Assembly: GCF_039655875.1 (NCBI RefSeq)
Contig: NZ_JBBYXK010000002.1
Span: forward strand, 434,001-498,000
DNA: 64,000 nucleotides
DNA from: Emcibacter sp. SYSU 3D8
GTDB lineage: Bacteria; Pseudomonadota; Alphaproteobacteria; SMXS01
Reading direction: 5' to 3'
Part shown: positions 27,501-35,812 of the stretch, piece by piece
Layout: each line of letters opens with the position of its first letter
How positions within the stretch are numbered: position 1 is the first letter of the stretch
Made by a program: the position numbers and the translations under genes
Notes under the pieces: generated by a model
Told to the model about the DNA's origin: nothing
Seen by the model: the letters and a program-made list of their open reading frames with translations, nothing else
Database searches by the model: none

Positions 27501-29706
27501 CTTCCAGGTCTTCCACGGCCTGGTCGTTCAACACGATAAAGTCCGAGACGCTTTCGGCCTCTGCAACACCGGAGCCCCGCTGGGTAGCGGCATAGCCAAG
27601 CGCGGAACCCGAGACGATGGTGGTGCCGGCGACGTCAAGCGAGGTCCCGGTGCCATCCGACAGGTTGCCGAAGACGCGGGCGCTGAACACGTTGCCGTCC
27701 GTGTTGATGCTGGAATCCGCGATCTGCTGCGGAAATCCCCACACTTCGAGTTGCGATTGATTGGTCGACGGCGAATCCGTCTGAGCCGTCAGCGAGGCGC
27801 CGTCCTCGACGGTCTGGGAATTCGCTGCAATGGCGCCCAGGGTTACGCTGTTACCGGTGATATCAACGCTTGCCCCGGTGGACAGGTTGCCCACGGTCAG
27901 TGCCGAGATCTCGTTATTCGACGTGCTGATATGGGCGGTGTCGATCTCGGAGCCCGCCGGCGACAACATTGCCGAGTTCACACGGATATTGGAGATCGTG
28001 GTGGATTGGGCGCCGCCACCGTCAAGCACCTGCCCGTTGAGCAGAGATACCTCCGCGGATGCACCAATGAACGGAGACGAGCGGTAGTCCGCCAGGTCCG
28101 ATCCTGTCGTGCCATCACCCACAGTCGTGCCATCGATGACGATCGCGCTGTCGCCCACATTGCCCATGGCCTTGGAGAACAGGCGGTTATCCTCGACCAG
28201 CACTTCGGTGCCGACGATGTCGCCGGCGGCGCCGGCGAGGCTGGCGATAGACACCTGAAGATTGGCGCCATCACCCGCGGCGCCGGTATCGGCGGTCTGC
28301 AGGTTCTCGGCATATTGGATGGACTGGACCGCGGCGATCGAACCGAACGTGGTCGCCCCTTCTACCTGCAGATCGTTGACGGTGGCGTTGGCTGTTGCGG
28401 CGGCGCCGATGCTGTTGGACGACGCCGTGACGGTGGCGCCATCCAGATCCTCGGTCAGCACGAACATGTCGCCCTGGTCGCTGGCTGCGGCATCGACGAG
28501 GCTGTATTGCCCATTCTGGACGAACAGATCAGCGCCCACCTCGGCGATGTCGGGCGAACCGCCCGTGTAGGTGTTTGCCTGAGTGCTGAGGCTGGCAGCC
28601 TGGTTGACGCCATCAGCCAGATTCAGGGAATTGGCGGAAGTATTGGCCGTGGACTGGGCAATGATGTCGTTGCCGGTGAAGGTCAGGCTGCTGCCCGCCA
28701 GATCGGCAATGGCCGTGGATGTCGCCGACTCGCCGGCTTCGACCACGGAATTGGTGACGCTGGCCGAAAACGGTACGTCTCCGCCGCTGAGCTGAACGCT
28801 CGTGACTCCGGCGGTGCCGACCAGATCCAGCTTGCCGTCGTTGCCGACGTTCACGCTGGTGGCCGCGTCATTGCCGGTGAAATCCGCCCGGATCAGGCTG
28901 TTGGTCAGATCGAGATTGACGCCAGCAAGCGCCGCAGGCGTGCCGTCAACAGTGGCCAGGGTGCCGATCCGCGAATCGCCGACCGTCGCCGACGCTACCG
29001 CCAGATTGGCGTTGAGCTGCGCGCTGGCGGCGAGGATGGTCGCGCCCGCCACCACTTCGTCCGGCGCGCCGGGATTGGTCAGTGTCGACTGGCCAGCTTC
29101 GGCGCTGGAGAGACCGGGGTTGATGTCGCCCGCCACCATAGTCGAGGCCTGGTTGCCGCGGCCGTCGGACACGATGGCGTTGTTGTCGAGAATCACGGAA
29201 CTGCCCGTGCCGAGATCATCGAATTCCGACCGGATCTCCGCGCTGGACGTGGTGGCGCTGATGCCGACCGCACCAAGATTGACATTGGATTGAAGCGTGG
29301 CGGCTGTGGCCGCGCTGGTGGTGCCGGTGCCGGTGGCCGTGTACAGATCCACGAAGGTGCCGGGATCGGTATCGACCGCACCGACCACCACCGGACTGAT
29401 CGCCGCATTGCCCACGGCCAGGGCGAAAATCGTATTGAAATCCTCGAGCACGGTTACCGTGCCGCCCTCGACGTCCTGCGGACCGATCAGCGGAATGGAG
29501 ATGGACGCAACCGCGTTCGTGGCGCTGAGGGAGGTCGTCGTGTTGTTCTGGACGCTGGTGTCGATCACCGAACTCGCGCCTGGTGCCGTCAACGTCGGCG
29601 CCAGCGACAGGTCGAACAGGATGTTGTCGGCACGCGCACCGGAAACACCGGCCGCCGTGGCCAAAGCAATAGCGCTCACCGCCGTCAAGGCGAGATTAAA
29701 TTTCAT
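24523..29706 (-). CDS. Giant secreted repeat protein 2 (HfaD/curlin-like)
   Basis: A 1727-residue exported protein and clear paralog of the 1773-residue protein at 6347-11668. The signal peptide ([20 protein letters not shown], cleavage near ARA-DNI) is followed by about 19 modules with the pattern GN-x-I-x-A-x-A-x-GN-x-A-x-N-x-L, an N-x-Q block (LINMQ, LVNDQ, VANLQ) and Asp/Ser/Thr-rich strands. It ends [20 protein letters not shown] plus IGSN, near identical to its paralog. The start at 29706 is chosen because AGGGGG lies six bases ahead. It is the last gene of a minus-strand block after HfaA-like, CsgG-like and unknown exported proteins, which suggests it is the main exported subunit or adhesin of that system. 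Function is inferred from context and composition only. Confidence 0.87.
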   Translation of the reverse strand: MKFNLALTAVSAIALATAAGVSGARADNILFDLSLAPTLTAPGASSVIDTSVQNNTTTSLSATNAVASISIPLIGPQDVEGGTVTVLEDFNTIFALAVGNAAISPVVVGAVDTDPGTFVDLYTATGTGTTSAATAATLQSNVNLGAVGISATTSSAEIRSEFDDLGTGSSVILDNNAIVSDGRGNQASTMVAGDINPGLSSAEAGQSTLTNPGAPDEVVAGATILAASAQLNANLAVASATVGDSRIGTLATVDGTPAALAGVNLDLTNSLIRADFTGNDAATSVNVGNDGKLDLVGTAGVTSVQLSGGDVPFSASVTNSVVEAGESATSTAIADLAGSSLTFTGNDIIAQSTANTSANSLNLADGVNQAASLSTQANTYTGGSPDIAEVGADLFVQNGQYSLVDAAASDQGDMFVLTEDLDGATVTASSNSIGAAATANATVNDLQVEGATTFGSIAAVQSIQYAENLQTADTGAAGDGANLQVSIASLAGAAGDIVGTEVLVEDNRLFSKAMGNVGDSAIVIDGTTVGDGTTGSDLADYRSSPFIGASAEVSLLNGQVLDGGGAQSTTISNIRVNSAMLSPAGSEIDTAHISTSNNEISALTVGNLSTGASVDITGNSVTLGAIAANSQTVEDGASLTAQTDSPSTNQSQLEVWGFPQQIADSSINTDGNVFSARVFGNLSDGTGTSLDVAGTTIVSGSALGYAATQRGSGVAEAESVSDFIVLNDQAVEDLEGAIVTATNGIVADGAQGDLVFVRIGLNPAFALTDSKFTANGNAGVVSATLNQATSSLSVDAATTLDAMSSLINMQSVADDDGDGNSAALIANQYDADITLSVGRTGDGSPESITGARFEIDGNELLASGRINLATNTLSVEAQTQAPGEYQSVGNQTAAIDGSGMFTAAAHSLVNDQWFVDLGDAGSGAGLDVVNDNSDFSMVVGTAGAFTNNVAEIDGNAMTIQALGNDASNRLALDIGTLSAPVTGSAPFAMLVSNQGSEVTDTNNGFSALGDTTRAILDLSGVAGAISDGSVTIDGNEMRAVARVNNVSNVLTATGTSLPNINPADTQFPTAEVYDSGSGDIVTFTDSVFGLASNQVNSHDVTAALTGSGGGTPVGMRIIADGAPTITGTDLSASGNSLIAEARGSDSSNLLVSDYVTNYGQAFLANVQSATDEDPSITADVFDIEILVDVDGDTIGISPALDGVSISLEGNGIGALASSNRTANTLSVTGTNILSSFDVAPSASISAGGAPMIGVTGDIALINMQGSPDFTSPNEDEDVYATVDTVNILADVATFNTGSLTVDNNAVLSQAMVHSASNLLSIAGAANIGAVDETPSAALVSVQTISDDGEVEALTTNVTIGAADAINSAASEGLDAIGSSGSVAASVSGNSVASTATGGTATNRLTATAGAAILGGVTAPAPSVGFPGSDDINLDADYSLLNMQTAFSDEEDIASEVSLTGIGIVVDSDAVTDALTVDNNMVIAQTRGFYASNALGLDAGSSSDATAQVASIQVLDGFAALSADADEIAIGLAVAGSGLDSSANVAGNQVQASVSGNTALNSLATIAGAALQEEAGAGVSIDPGASTEIGITGAEYAVLNRQSVSGFDEGLLATASDVTVGIDGFVGGVTDSVLNVSGNEVGASSIGNDAVNSLVLNTGTFEHPSAAVANLQTISGTTISATVTNTLVGIGSGVNISGVSNNSTLKVQGNTVGATAIGNRATNSIGSN

Positions 29707-29906
29707 GATTAGCCCCCTCAAAGCCCTACAAATCGCGGCAGCCGGCCACTGGCCGTATTTGCGCGCGGCTGAATCTCAGACTCAGCGGCTAAAGGGTACA
29801 AGACAGGGGGGCAACGGCCAAGAAAAATGACATCAATTTGGCGAAAAATATCGAGAAGAAGCAATGAGATACCACTGCCGCTCTCGGGTTCCCGGCAGGA
29901 TCTGGA

Positions 29907-31124
29907 TCAGAACGCCGGCATACCCGGCGCGAGCGGAACATGGCCATAGGTCTGGCCCGGCACGAAGAATATGCCGTTGTGATGCACCACGAGAGCCAGC
30001 GGATCGTGCATCACCGAAACATAGTTGCGGCCGCAGCAATCATGCAGATGACGGATGAGCCAGTCGCGGCGGTCATACACGGACCGGTCCGACAGCGACA
30101 ACTGGATATCGCCGGGCAGATCCCAGTTGCCGATGGCATAGGCGCTGCGCGCAGCCGGGGACAGGTCGGCAGGGTCCTGCGCGCTCTGCAGCGGCTCGAC
30201 ATTGATGGCCTGGAACGAGTTCACGGTCTCGAACGAATTGATCGGGCCGAACGGGCGGAACCGGCCGCGCGGATAGACCACGAACTCACCGCCATCCGGC
30301 CGCTCGCCCCTGGCGAATTGCGATACGTGGACGACGCTGACCTTGTCTCCCAGGTCGACCCCCACCAGATCGCCCTTCGCCAGGGTGATCATGTAGGCCT
30401 TGTCCTCGGCCGGCCGGTCGGGCGCCGCATCCTGACTGTAGATCGGCCCGCCGTCGTAATTCTCGGCGGGCGGCATGTCCTGCAACGGGCCTTCACCCGG
30501 CATCGGGCCTGTCGCCAGCTTGGGCGCGGCACCGATTTCCGGCAATTGTCGCTCGAACAGGGTGCCTTTGGAACGGCTGCGCGCCAGTGGCGCCATGGAT
30601 ATGCCGTCGGCCAGTTCGGCCCCCATCAGCGCGCCTTCGGGTCCGACGATCGAGCGGGCATGGGCGCGGCTGGTGCGTTTCATGAACAATATCCGCGCGC
30701 TGGCGCCACCCTGGTCGGGTGCAGCGGCGGCGTGCTTGTCCAAGGCGTTCTCGACGGAACTGAGGTCGCTGCCCGCCTGGATTGCGTCTGGTCGATTGCG
30801 AATCGGCGCGTCTGGCGTTGCAGCCGCCTCGGACATGGGCGCAGTCGCGCCATCGATCCAGCGGCGGAAGGACGGCGAAACATGCTCGGCCCACTCGACG
30901 CCCGGCGCCGGGAGACCGGTGACACCCGGTGGCGGCGGCGTCATGGCTGGTGGCGGCGTGCGGCTGTCACCGATGTCGCCGGTTTCGCCCAGCGGCATGC
31001 CGTCCCCGGTAACCGGGTCGGCAGGTATCTCGGTGTTAAGGGGTTGGGCGTCCACAGCGGCAGCGAGAACCCCCGCCAGTACCGCCGCGATCACTCCCGA
31101 GCCGCCCCACCATGCCTTCACCAT
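29907..31124 (-). CDS. Unknown exported protein of the Hfa-like operon
   Basis: I do not recognise this 405-residue protein. It has a signal peptide (VIAAVLAGVLAAAVDA), a Pro-rich linker at about residues 35-75 (TPPPAMTPPPPGVTGLPAPG), a low-complexity Ala/Asp middle, and a more folded-looking C-terminal half (about 235-405). That half contains AYMITLAKGDLVGVDLGDKV, INSFETVNSFQAINVEP and the cysteine-containing RHLHDCCGRNYVSVMHDP. It lies 40 bp downstream of the CsgG-like gene and 200 bp before giant gene 2, so it is probably cotranscribed with the export system. A GGGGGG run lies just before the ATG. It may be an accessory periplasmic factor, analogous in position only to CsgE/CsgF-type helpers. 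Confidence 0.75.
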   Translation of the reverse strand: MVKAWWGGSGVIAAVLAGVLAAAVDAQPLNTEIPADPVTGDGMPLGETGDIGDSRTPPPAMTPPPPGVTGLPAPGVEWAEHVSPSFRRWIDGATAPMSEAAATPDAPIRNRPDAIQAGSDLSSVENALDKHAAAAPDQGGASARILFMKRTSRAHARSIVGPEGALMGAELADGISMAPLARSRSKGTLFERQLPEIGAAPKLATGPMPGEGPLQDMPPAENYDGGPIYSQDAAPDRPAEDKAYMITLAKGDLVGVDLGDKVSVVHVSQFARGERPDGGEFVVYPRGRFRPFGPINSFETVNSFQAINVEPLQSAQDPADLSPAARSAYAIGNWDLPGDIQLSLSDRSVYDRRDWLIRHLHDCCGRNYVSVMHDPLALVVHHNGIFFVPGQTYGHVPLAPGMPAF

Positions 31125-31164
31125 TGCCCCCCATGGCCTGCCTACGCCCGCTGCATCAGCCGCT

Positions 31165-32478
31165 TCACTTCAGCAGGGCGGTATCTTCCAGAATCTGGAT
31201 CACCACGCGGCGGTTCAGCGGTTCGGCGGCATTGTCCCCGGTCTTCACGGCCGGCTGGCTTTCGCCATACCAGACCAGCGAGATACGGTTCTTCGGAATG
31301 CCTTCCTTGACCAGCGCCTCCTGGACCACCACGGCGCGGCGCCGCGACAGGTCAAGGTTGTAGAGTTCCCCGCCCTGGGTATCCGCATGGCCCTCAAGCA
31401 GCAGGTTGGCTGCCTGACCGGCCCTTGCGGCGGCGGCGGCATCGGCGATGGTCTTCGCGGCCTCCGGCGTCAACTGGGCGCTGGCGGTGGCGAAATATAC
31501 GGTGAACGTGCTGGCCTTGGGCGGAACCGGGGCTTCCGGCGGCGGCGGCGGCTCTTCCGGCGCGACGGCCACCGGCACGCCAGCCACTGACGGACAGGAA
31601 TTCACGCCCTCAAAATTGACCAGCGGCTTTTCGTCAACGCCGGTGACGGCGCCGACCAGCTCGAGCACGCCCAGTTCGAGGACGGTGCGAACGCCCAGCT
31701 GCAGCGGCTCCTGGCTCTTCAGGCCGGCATTGACGTCGACCAGGGTGTTCTTGAAGAAATTGAAGACGTTGGCGCCCACTTCGTAGCCGGTAATCTGCTT
31801 CTGCAGGCTGACGGTCTTCAGCACTTCCAGCGACGAGGTGTCGACGATGCGCAGGTCAGCCGCGACGTTCACGGTGAACACGCGGCCCTTGCCGCCGAAC
31901 CCGTCGACGTTCACTTCCAGGCCACCGGACTGCACGTTGTAATTGAGCTCGGTGATGCCGCCCACGATGAAGTAGTCGGATTCGATGACCGTGCCGCCGT
32001 AATACGGCTTCCACGGAACCTTCTGCGAACTGCCGGTCTTGCCGCGAACCTCGTGCACGGACCCGTCGCCGAGATAGCGCCGGTCGAGATAGCGCAACTC
32101 AAGCTCGGTAACCTGCGTGTCGAAACGTTCCTGCATCCGCACCGCGTCGCCCAGCTTGCCGAGCGCCGACATCACCATGAGCGAGCCGCCCTGGGTGATC
32201 GGGTTGCCACCTTCCGATTCACTGAATTTGCCGGTGTAGTCCTTCACCGTGCCGACGGCGACGCGGATCTTGTTGCGGCCATTTTCACGGATTTTCTGAG
32301 CCATGCACTGGAATGTGCCTTCCAGCGGCGTGGTGTTGTCGGTAACCGGCGGGCCCTGCACAGTGGGCGCCTCATCAGGGTTACGTTTGTAGTGATCGAC
32401 CGACGCCATGCACCCGGTCAGCGAAATGATCGCTGCGTAGGTGACGATATTCCTGCACAAAGTAAAGCCGGTAGTCAC
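31165..32478 (-). CDS. hfaB: HfaB-like CsgG secretion lipoprotein with C-terminal OmpA domain
   Basis: A 437-residue outer-membrane lipoprotein. A lipobox (AAIISLTGC, Cys about 23) is followed by a CsgG domain at about 50-270. Key pieces are IRVAVGTVKDYTGK, SDYFIVGGITELNY, AADLRIVDTSSLEVLKTVSL and VGANVFNFFKNTLVDVNAGL, where CsgG forms the nonameric export pore. A Pro-rich linker (EEPPPPPEAPVPP) joins an OmpA-like peptidoglycan-binding domain at 330-437 (EGHADTQG, YNLDLSRRRA, YGESQP, EPLNRRVVIQIL). E. coli CsgG lacks this domain. The start is GTG at 32478 with GAGGGGG six bases upstream. By family it should export amyloid-like subunits; the OmpA domain would anchor the pore to the cell wall. 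Confidence 0.82.
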   Translation of the reverse strand: MTTGFTLCRNIVTYAAIISLTGCMASVDHYKRNPDEAPTVQGPPVTDNTTPLEGTFQCMAQKIRENGRNKIRVAVGTVKDYTGKFSESEGGNPITQGGSLMVMSALGKLGDAVRMQERFDTQVTELELRYLDRRYLGDGSVHEVRGKTGSSQKVPWKPYYGGTVIESDYFIVGGITELNYNVQSGGLEVNVDGFGGKGRVFTVNVAADLRIVDTSSLEVLKTVSLQKQITGYEVGANVFNFFKNTLVDVNAGLKSQEPLQLGVRTVLELGVLELVGAVTGVDEKPLVNFEGVNSCPSVAGVPVAVAPEEPPPPPEAPVPPKASTFTVYFATASAQLTPEAAKTIADAAAAARAGQAANLLLEGHADTQGGELYNLDLSRRRAVVVQEALVKEGIPKNRISLVWYGESQPAVKTGDNAAEPLNRRVVIQILEDTALLK

Positions 32479-32537
32479 GTTATTCCCCCTCTTGCCCTTG
32501 CCCATTGGCCGGCGACGCCTGCCCGCGGACCAGATGT

Positions 32538-33224
32538 TCAGTTCAACGGCGCTGCGGCCGATTCACTGAACCCGCATGCTTCGCTGTTATCGACAGATGC
32601 GGTCTGCGGGCTATCCATGTTGCTCATATCAGAATTCAGCGCGACGTCCGAATGCCCCCCTGAGGAATTCATGCCGTCGACGCTGCCGGATACGCTGGAA
32701 TTGTCCACACCTGCGGTCTGCGGACTGTCGGTATTGCCCTGCGACGTATTGCTGAGCTGGCCAGCCTGCCCCACTGCGGACGATTGCCCGGAAGAGCTGC
32801 TGTTGGCCGAGCTGTCCGCCCCGTTTCCGGGCGACGAGCCGTTGGTCGCCGTGCTGCTGCTGTTGCCGGTTGCATTGGCGCCGATGCTGCCAGGCATATC
32901 GACCACCGGCGAGGACGCATTGCTGGTCACGCCGTTCGAGCCGGTGTTGCCAATCGCCGACGCGGTCAGGTTGCAGTTGATCTGATCGCCCGCGATGTTC
33001 GTGCTGTACGTGTTGTTGATGTTGGTGTCGAAACCATCGTAGTAGCCGCCCTTCTTCTTCTCGCGAAGGTCGGCGATCGACGCCTTGGCAATCTTGTCAT
33101 TCGGTGTATCGAACTGCCACGGCCGGTTCTCGAGGAACCCGTTGCCGAAGGCCGCGGATGCGCCCAAGACGACAGTGACCACCGAACATACGGCGGCCGT
33201 CATCAACTTGTTGGCATTCGTCAT
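32538..33224 (-). CDS. HfaA-like small secreted subunit candidate
   Basis: A 228-residue secreted protein with signal peptide (LMTAAVCSVVTVVLGASAAFG). The mature N-terminus has ENRPWQFDTPNDK and a short conserved-looking block INNTYSTNIAGDQINCNLTA, AIGNTGSN; the rest is low complexity, rich in Ser, Asn, Gly, Asp and Ala, with a duplicated DSPQTA[GS]VDNS motif 39 residues apart (about 166 and 205). Position as the first gene before a CsgG-like pore, the small size and the N/S/G-rich composition fit HfaA or a curlin-like subunit, but sequence similarity to HfaA is weak. ATG at 33224 is chosen because GGAGGGGG lies five bases upstream. Confidence 0.65.
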   Translation of the reverse strand: MTNANKLMTAAVCSVVTVVLGASAAFGNGFLENRPWQFDTPNDKIAKASIADLREKKKGGYYDGFDTNINNTYSTNIAGDQINCNLTASAIGNTGSNGVTSNASSPVVDMPGSIGANATGNSSSTATNGSSPGNGADSSANSSSSGQSSAVGQAGQLSNTSQGNTDSPQTAGVDNSSVSGSVDGMNSSGGHSDVALNSDMSNMDSPQTASVDNSEACGFSESAAAPLN

Positions 33225-33569
33225 AGTCACCCCCTCCGAAACCCCCAGCGGCTTACAGCGTCATTAGGCATATCATCGTGCACCACGAGCGGCAATGGAA
33301 TTTTTCGTGTCAACGCGCCGCCGCGATCACCTAAGGGGAGATTATCACTACGCTTTTTGTAATGCCAGCCTGTTCGGGCAGACTCCGGCAACCGGAAACA
33401 AGCATATGCAGTGATGGTTACGGAACCAGAATATATTGCGGCGCCGCCGCGCCGCTCGCGCCGCGCCTCGCGCACAGAACGCCCCGGCATGCATGATCAT
33501 CGCAATTTTACCGACGTTGTTTTATTGATGGACGGAATACACATGCTTCTCAACGGTTTGGGATCTCGG
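33225..33569. promoter_or_regulatory. Divergent region, Hfa-like operon / thermonuclease
   Basis: This 345-bp stretch separates the Hfa-like operon (minus) from the thermonuclease-like gene (plus). Candidate signals are a TTGACA hexamer on the minus strand around 33303-33308 and a TCCGG-TTG-CCGGA dyad at 33384-33396. No convincing gene is present, although a weak frame continues upstream of the thermonuclease start from 33411. No regulator can be named. Confidence 0.35.
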
Positions 33570-34127
33570 ATGGTTCTACAGACATTTACCCGCGGAAGGC
33601 TGGCCGTGCTGGGCCTGGTGCTGTGTATCGGCACCGCGCATGCCGACCAGACCGGCACCGCCGATGTCATCGACGGCGAAACCCTCGAGATGCAAGGGCA
33701 GGTTGTGAAGCTGTTCGGCATCGACGCCCTGGAACCCGAGCAGATCTGCCTGAACGGCAACCGGCCGTGGCCCTGCGGCGAGGAATCCGCCCGGTCGCTG
33801 TCGTCGCTGATTGGCGGACAGCCGGTCCGGTGCCAGACGATTCGCAATGTGGGCGGCTATATTCTCGCCACCTGCGACCTCAACGGGGAAGACCTCGGCG
33901 CATGGATGGTGGCAAGCGGCTGGGCCTTTGCCGACCGCTCGGTCAACAACGACTACGCGCCCTATGAGGATACCGCCCAGAGCGCCAGGCAGGGCGTTTG
34001 GACCGGCGACTACATCGCTCCGTGGGACTGGCGCGAGGGCAAACGCCTCAAGCTGCCGGAAACGCCGCAAACCGAGGAGCAGGATGACGGCCTGCCTGAT
34101 TTCGGCCCGCTCAACATGGCGCCCTAG
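33570..34127 (+). CDS. Secreted thermonuclease-like (SNase fold) protein
   Basis: A 185-residue exported protein if translation starts at 33570; in-frame ATGs at 33543 and 33528 would add nine or fourteen residues. The signal peptide (RLAVLGLVLCIGTAHA) precedes an SNase/thermonuclease OB-fold: TADVIDGETLEMQGQVVKLFGIDALEPEQIC, GEESARSLSSLIGG, CDLNGEDLGAWMVASGWAF and ARQGVWTGDYIAPWDWR. The arginine in the first loop that staphylococcal nuclease uses (R of RLIDxP) is replaced here (KLFGIDALE), so nuclease activity is uncertain. Many alphaproteobacteria carry such secreted SNase-like proteins of unknown role. The stop overlaps the stop of the convergent dehydrogenase gene. Confidence 0.8.
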   Translation: MVLQTFTRGRLAVLGLVLCIGTAHADQTGTADVIDGETLEMQGQVVKLFGIDALEPEQICLNGNRPWPCGEESARSLSSLIGGQPVRCQTIRNVGGYILATCDLNGEDLGAWMVASGWAFADRSVNNDYAPYEDTAQSARQGVWTGDYIAPWDWREGKRLKLPETPQTEEQDDGLPDFGPLNMAP

Positions 34128-35059
34128 ACAACCCGATTGAGCAGGGTCCCGCCATCTCGCAGCAGGCGGCTATTCTCGATCGCCACATGAATGCTTCGCG
34201 CCAGGGTCTCGGGTGTCAGCCACGCCACATGCGGCGACACGATCACATTATCGAGAGCAAACAATGGATTGTCCGCCGGCGCCGGTTCCCCGGCGAAGAC
34301 GTCGAGGCCGGCGGCCCCGACTCGCCCCGAGCGGAGCGCGTCGATCAGCGCCGGCTCGTCGACAAGACCGCCCCGCGCGGTATTGACCAGCACGGCGCCC
34401 GGCTTCATCACGCCGAGACTGTCCGCGTTGATCAGCCGCCTGGTCTCGTCTGTCAGCGGAACATGCAGCGACACCACGTCGGCGCGGGCGAGCAGGTCGG
34501 CAAGCGGCTGCCAGCCTTCATGCCTTCGCGTGCGCGAGGTGTGAATGACATGGGCGCCCAGCGCCCGCAGCACCGGCGCCAGCCGCTGGGGAATCGCGCC
34601 AAATCCGATCAACCCGATCGTGCGCCCGCCAAGCTCGCCCACCCGGTCGAAGACGTCGGCGCTCATGCGCCAACCCTGACCGTCACGCGTCCTTCGATCG
34701 AATGGAACCGCCTGCCGAAGCGCCGCCAGCATCAGCATGAGGGTGGCCTCGGCCACCGCCTGGCTATTGCTGCCGGGCATGTTGCAGACGGCGGCGCCAC
34801 AGGCGCGCGCGGCATCGAGATCGATGGTGTTGACGCCCACGCCGATCTTCTGGATCAGCCGCAGCCGCGGCGCCGCCCGGATCACGGCCGCGGTCACCGG
34901 CTCCAATACGTGCAGCAATATGTCGGCATCCGCCATCTCGTGGGCGAAGGCAGGGCGGTCATCCTCGTCGACGATGGCGAGCGACAGCCAGTCCGGCCGC
35001 GCCGCCTCGAGCTGGCTGCGGAATCCGGTGCTGGCGCGGTATTGCAGGACAGCCTTCAA
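34124..35059 (-). CDS. D-2-hydroxyacid dehydrogenase family protein
   Basis: A 311-residue D-isomer-specific 2-hydroxyacid dehydrogenase. The catalytic-domain start ADILLHVLEPVT, the conserved KIGVGVNTID, the NAD-binding GRTIGLIGFGAIPQR (a GxGxxG-like loop), the hydroxyacid loop ADVVSLHVPLTDETRRLI, KPGAVLVNTARGGLVDE (Arg catalytic region), LDVFAGEPAP and the histidine in SPHVAW are all visible. The only matching start is TTG at 35057-35059, which overlaps the TGA stop of the upstream CMD gene (TTGA), so translation is coupled. It probably oxidises or reduces a 2-hydroxy/2-keto acid in a catabolic pathway; the substrate is unknown. Confidence 0.88.
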   Translation of the reverse strand: MKAVLQYRASTGFRSQLEAARPDWLSLAIVDEDDRPAFAHEMADADILLHVLEPVTAAVIRAAPRLRLIQKIGVGVNTIDLDAARACGAAVCNMPGSNSQAVAEATLMLMLAALRQAVPFDRRTRDGQGWRMSADVFDRVGELGGRTIGLIGFGAIPQRLAPVLRALGAHVIHTSRTRRHEGWQPLADLLARADVVSLHVPLTDETRRLINADSLGVMKPGAVLVNTARGGLVDEPALIDALRSGRVGAAGLDVFAGEPAPADNPLFALDNVIVSPHVAWLTPETLARSIHVAIENSRLLRDGGTLLNRVV

Positions 35060-35730
35060 GCCGGCTTCGACCAGGCGCGGCCGGCCCAGTTTTCAGTATC
35101 GCGGTTGGCCTGCACGCCAGGGCCGTCGGGCATGGGCACTTCCTCGATGCGCTCGGGCACGTCGTCATATTCCAGCCGCAGCGCCCGGCACATGGTGGCA
35201 TGCAGATTGTAACCGCAGACGTGATAGGTCAGCTCCAGGATGTCCTCATCGCTCATCAGCGCCTTGAGCGCATCGAACACGCCGTCCGGTGTCCGGCCCC
35301 CGTCGTAGACCAGGCAGTCCGTATAGGCGAGCACCGCGCGTTCCAGCGGCGTCCAGACATCCGCAACGGCCCAATGCGGGATGGCCGCGATCTTGGCGTC
35401 GGACACACCGTTCTTCCGGCCGGCCTTGCAATGCTGAGAGAACACGAACTGGCTGCCGGCGGCGAATCCGGCGCGCAGAATGCCGATTTCGCGAATCGCC
35501 GGATCCAGCTTGCTGATCGAACTGTCGGCGAACATGCCGAACATGGCGAAGTGCGCGGTTGCGTGGCTGAAAATCGCCGGCTGGAGCGCGAAGACGGTCC
35601 ACCAGTTGCCGGGCGTTCCCGTCGCCGTGCCCGGCTCGGCAACCGGGTCGCGGCCCGGAAACAGCGCATCGTAATATTTCAGCACCTCGGACGCGGCTTC
35701 GGCGCGTGGCACCTGGCGAAGTCTGGGCAT
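35056..35730 (-). CDS. Carboxymuconolactone decarboxylase family protein
   Basis: A 224-residue protein of the CMD/AhpD-like fold. The core is around residues 70-150: FAMFGMFADSSISKLDPAIREIGILRAGFAAGSQFVFSQHCKAG, matching the CMD family helix pair; only one cysteine is present in the SQHCKAG motif, so the AhpD CxxC disulfide is absent. The second ATG (35730) is preferred because GGGGAG lies six bases ahead of it. The stop overlaps the dehydrogenase start, so the two form an operon. Function may be in detoxification or aromatic breakdown. Confidence 0.82.
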   Translation of the reverse strand: MPRLRQVPRAEAASEVLKYYDALFPGRDPVAEPGTATGTPGNWWTVFALQPAIFSHATAHFAMFGMFADSSISKLDPAIREIGILRAGFAAGSQFVFSQHCKAGRKNGVSDAKIAAIPHWAVADVWTPLERAVLAYTDCLVYDGGRTPDGVFDALKALMSDEDILELTYHVCGYNLHATMCRALRLEYDDVPERIEEVPMPDGPGVQANRDTENWAGRAWSKPA

Positions 35731-35812
35731 GGTCATCTCCCCTGTCGTGCGGTCGACACACGATAGGATGAGCAGCCTGCCAAGGGAACCGGGCCGCGGT
35801 GCCTGGCCGGCA

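Noticed and set aside
6347-29706. CRISPR or DNA tandem repeats in the giant genes
   Set aside because: Repeats are at the protein level and diverged; spacing and sequence at DNA level are not regular, so these are not direct repeats of CRISPR type.
27049-29712. An 887-codon open frame antisense to giant gene 2
   Set aside because: Same reason: the sense frame is supported by the paralog and the operon, and the antisense product resembles composition noise.
33411-33569. Upstream extension of the thermonuclease-like protein
   Set aside because: It would put a charged, low-complexity stretch ahead of a classical signal peptide and lacks a good ribosome site.
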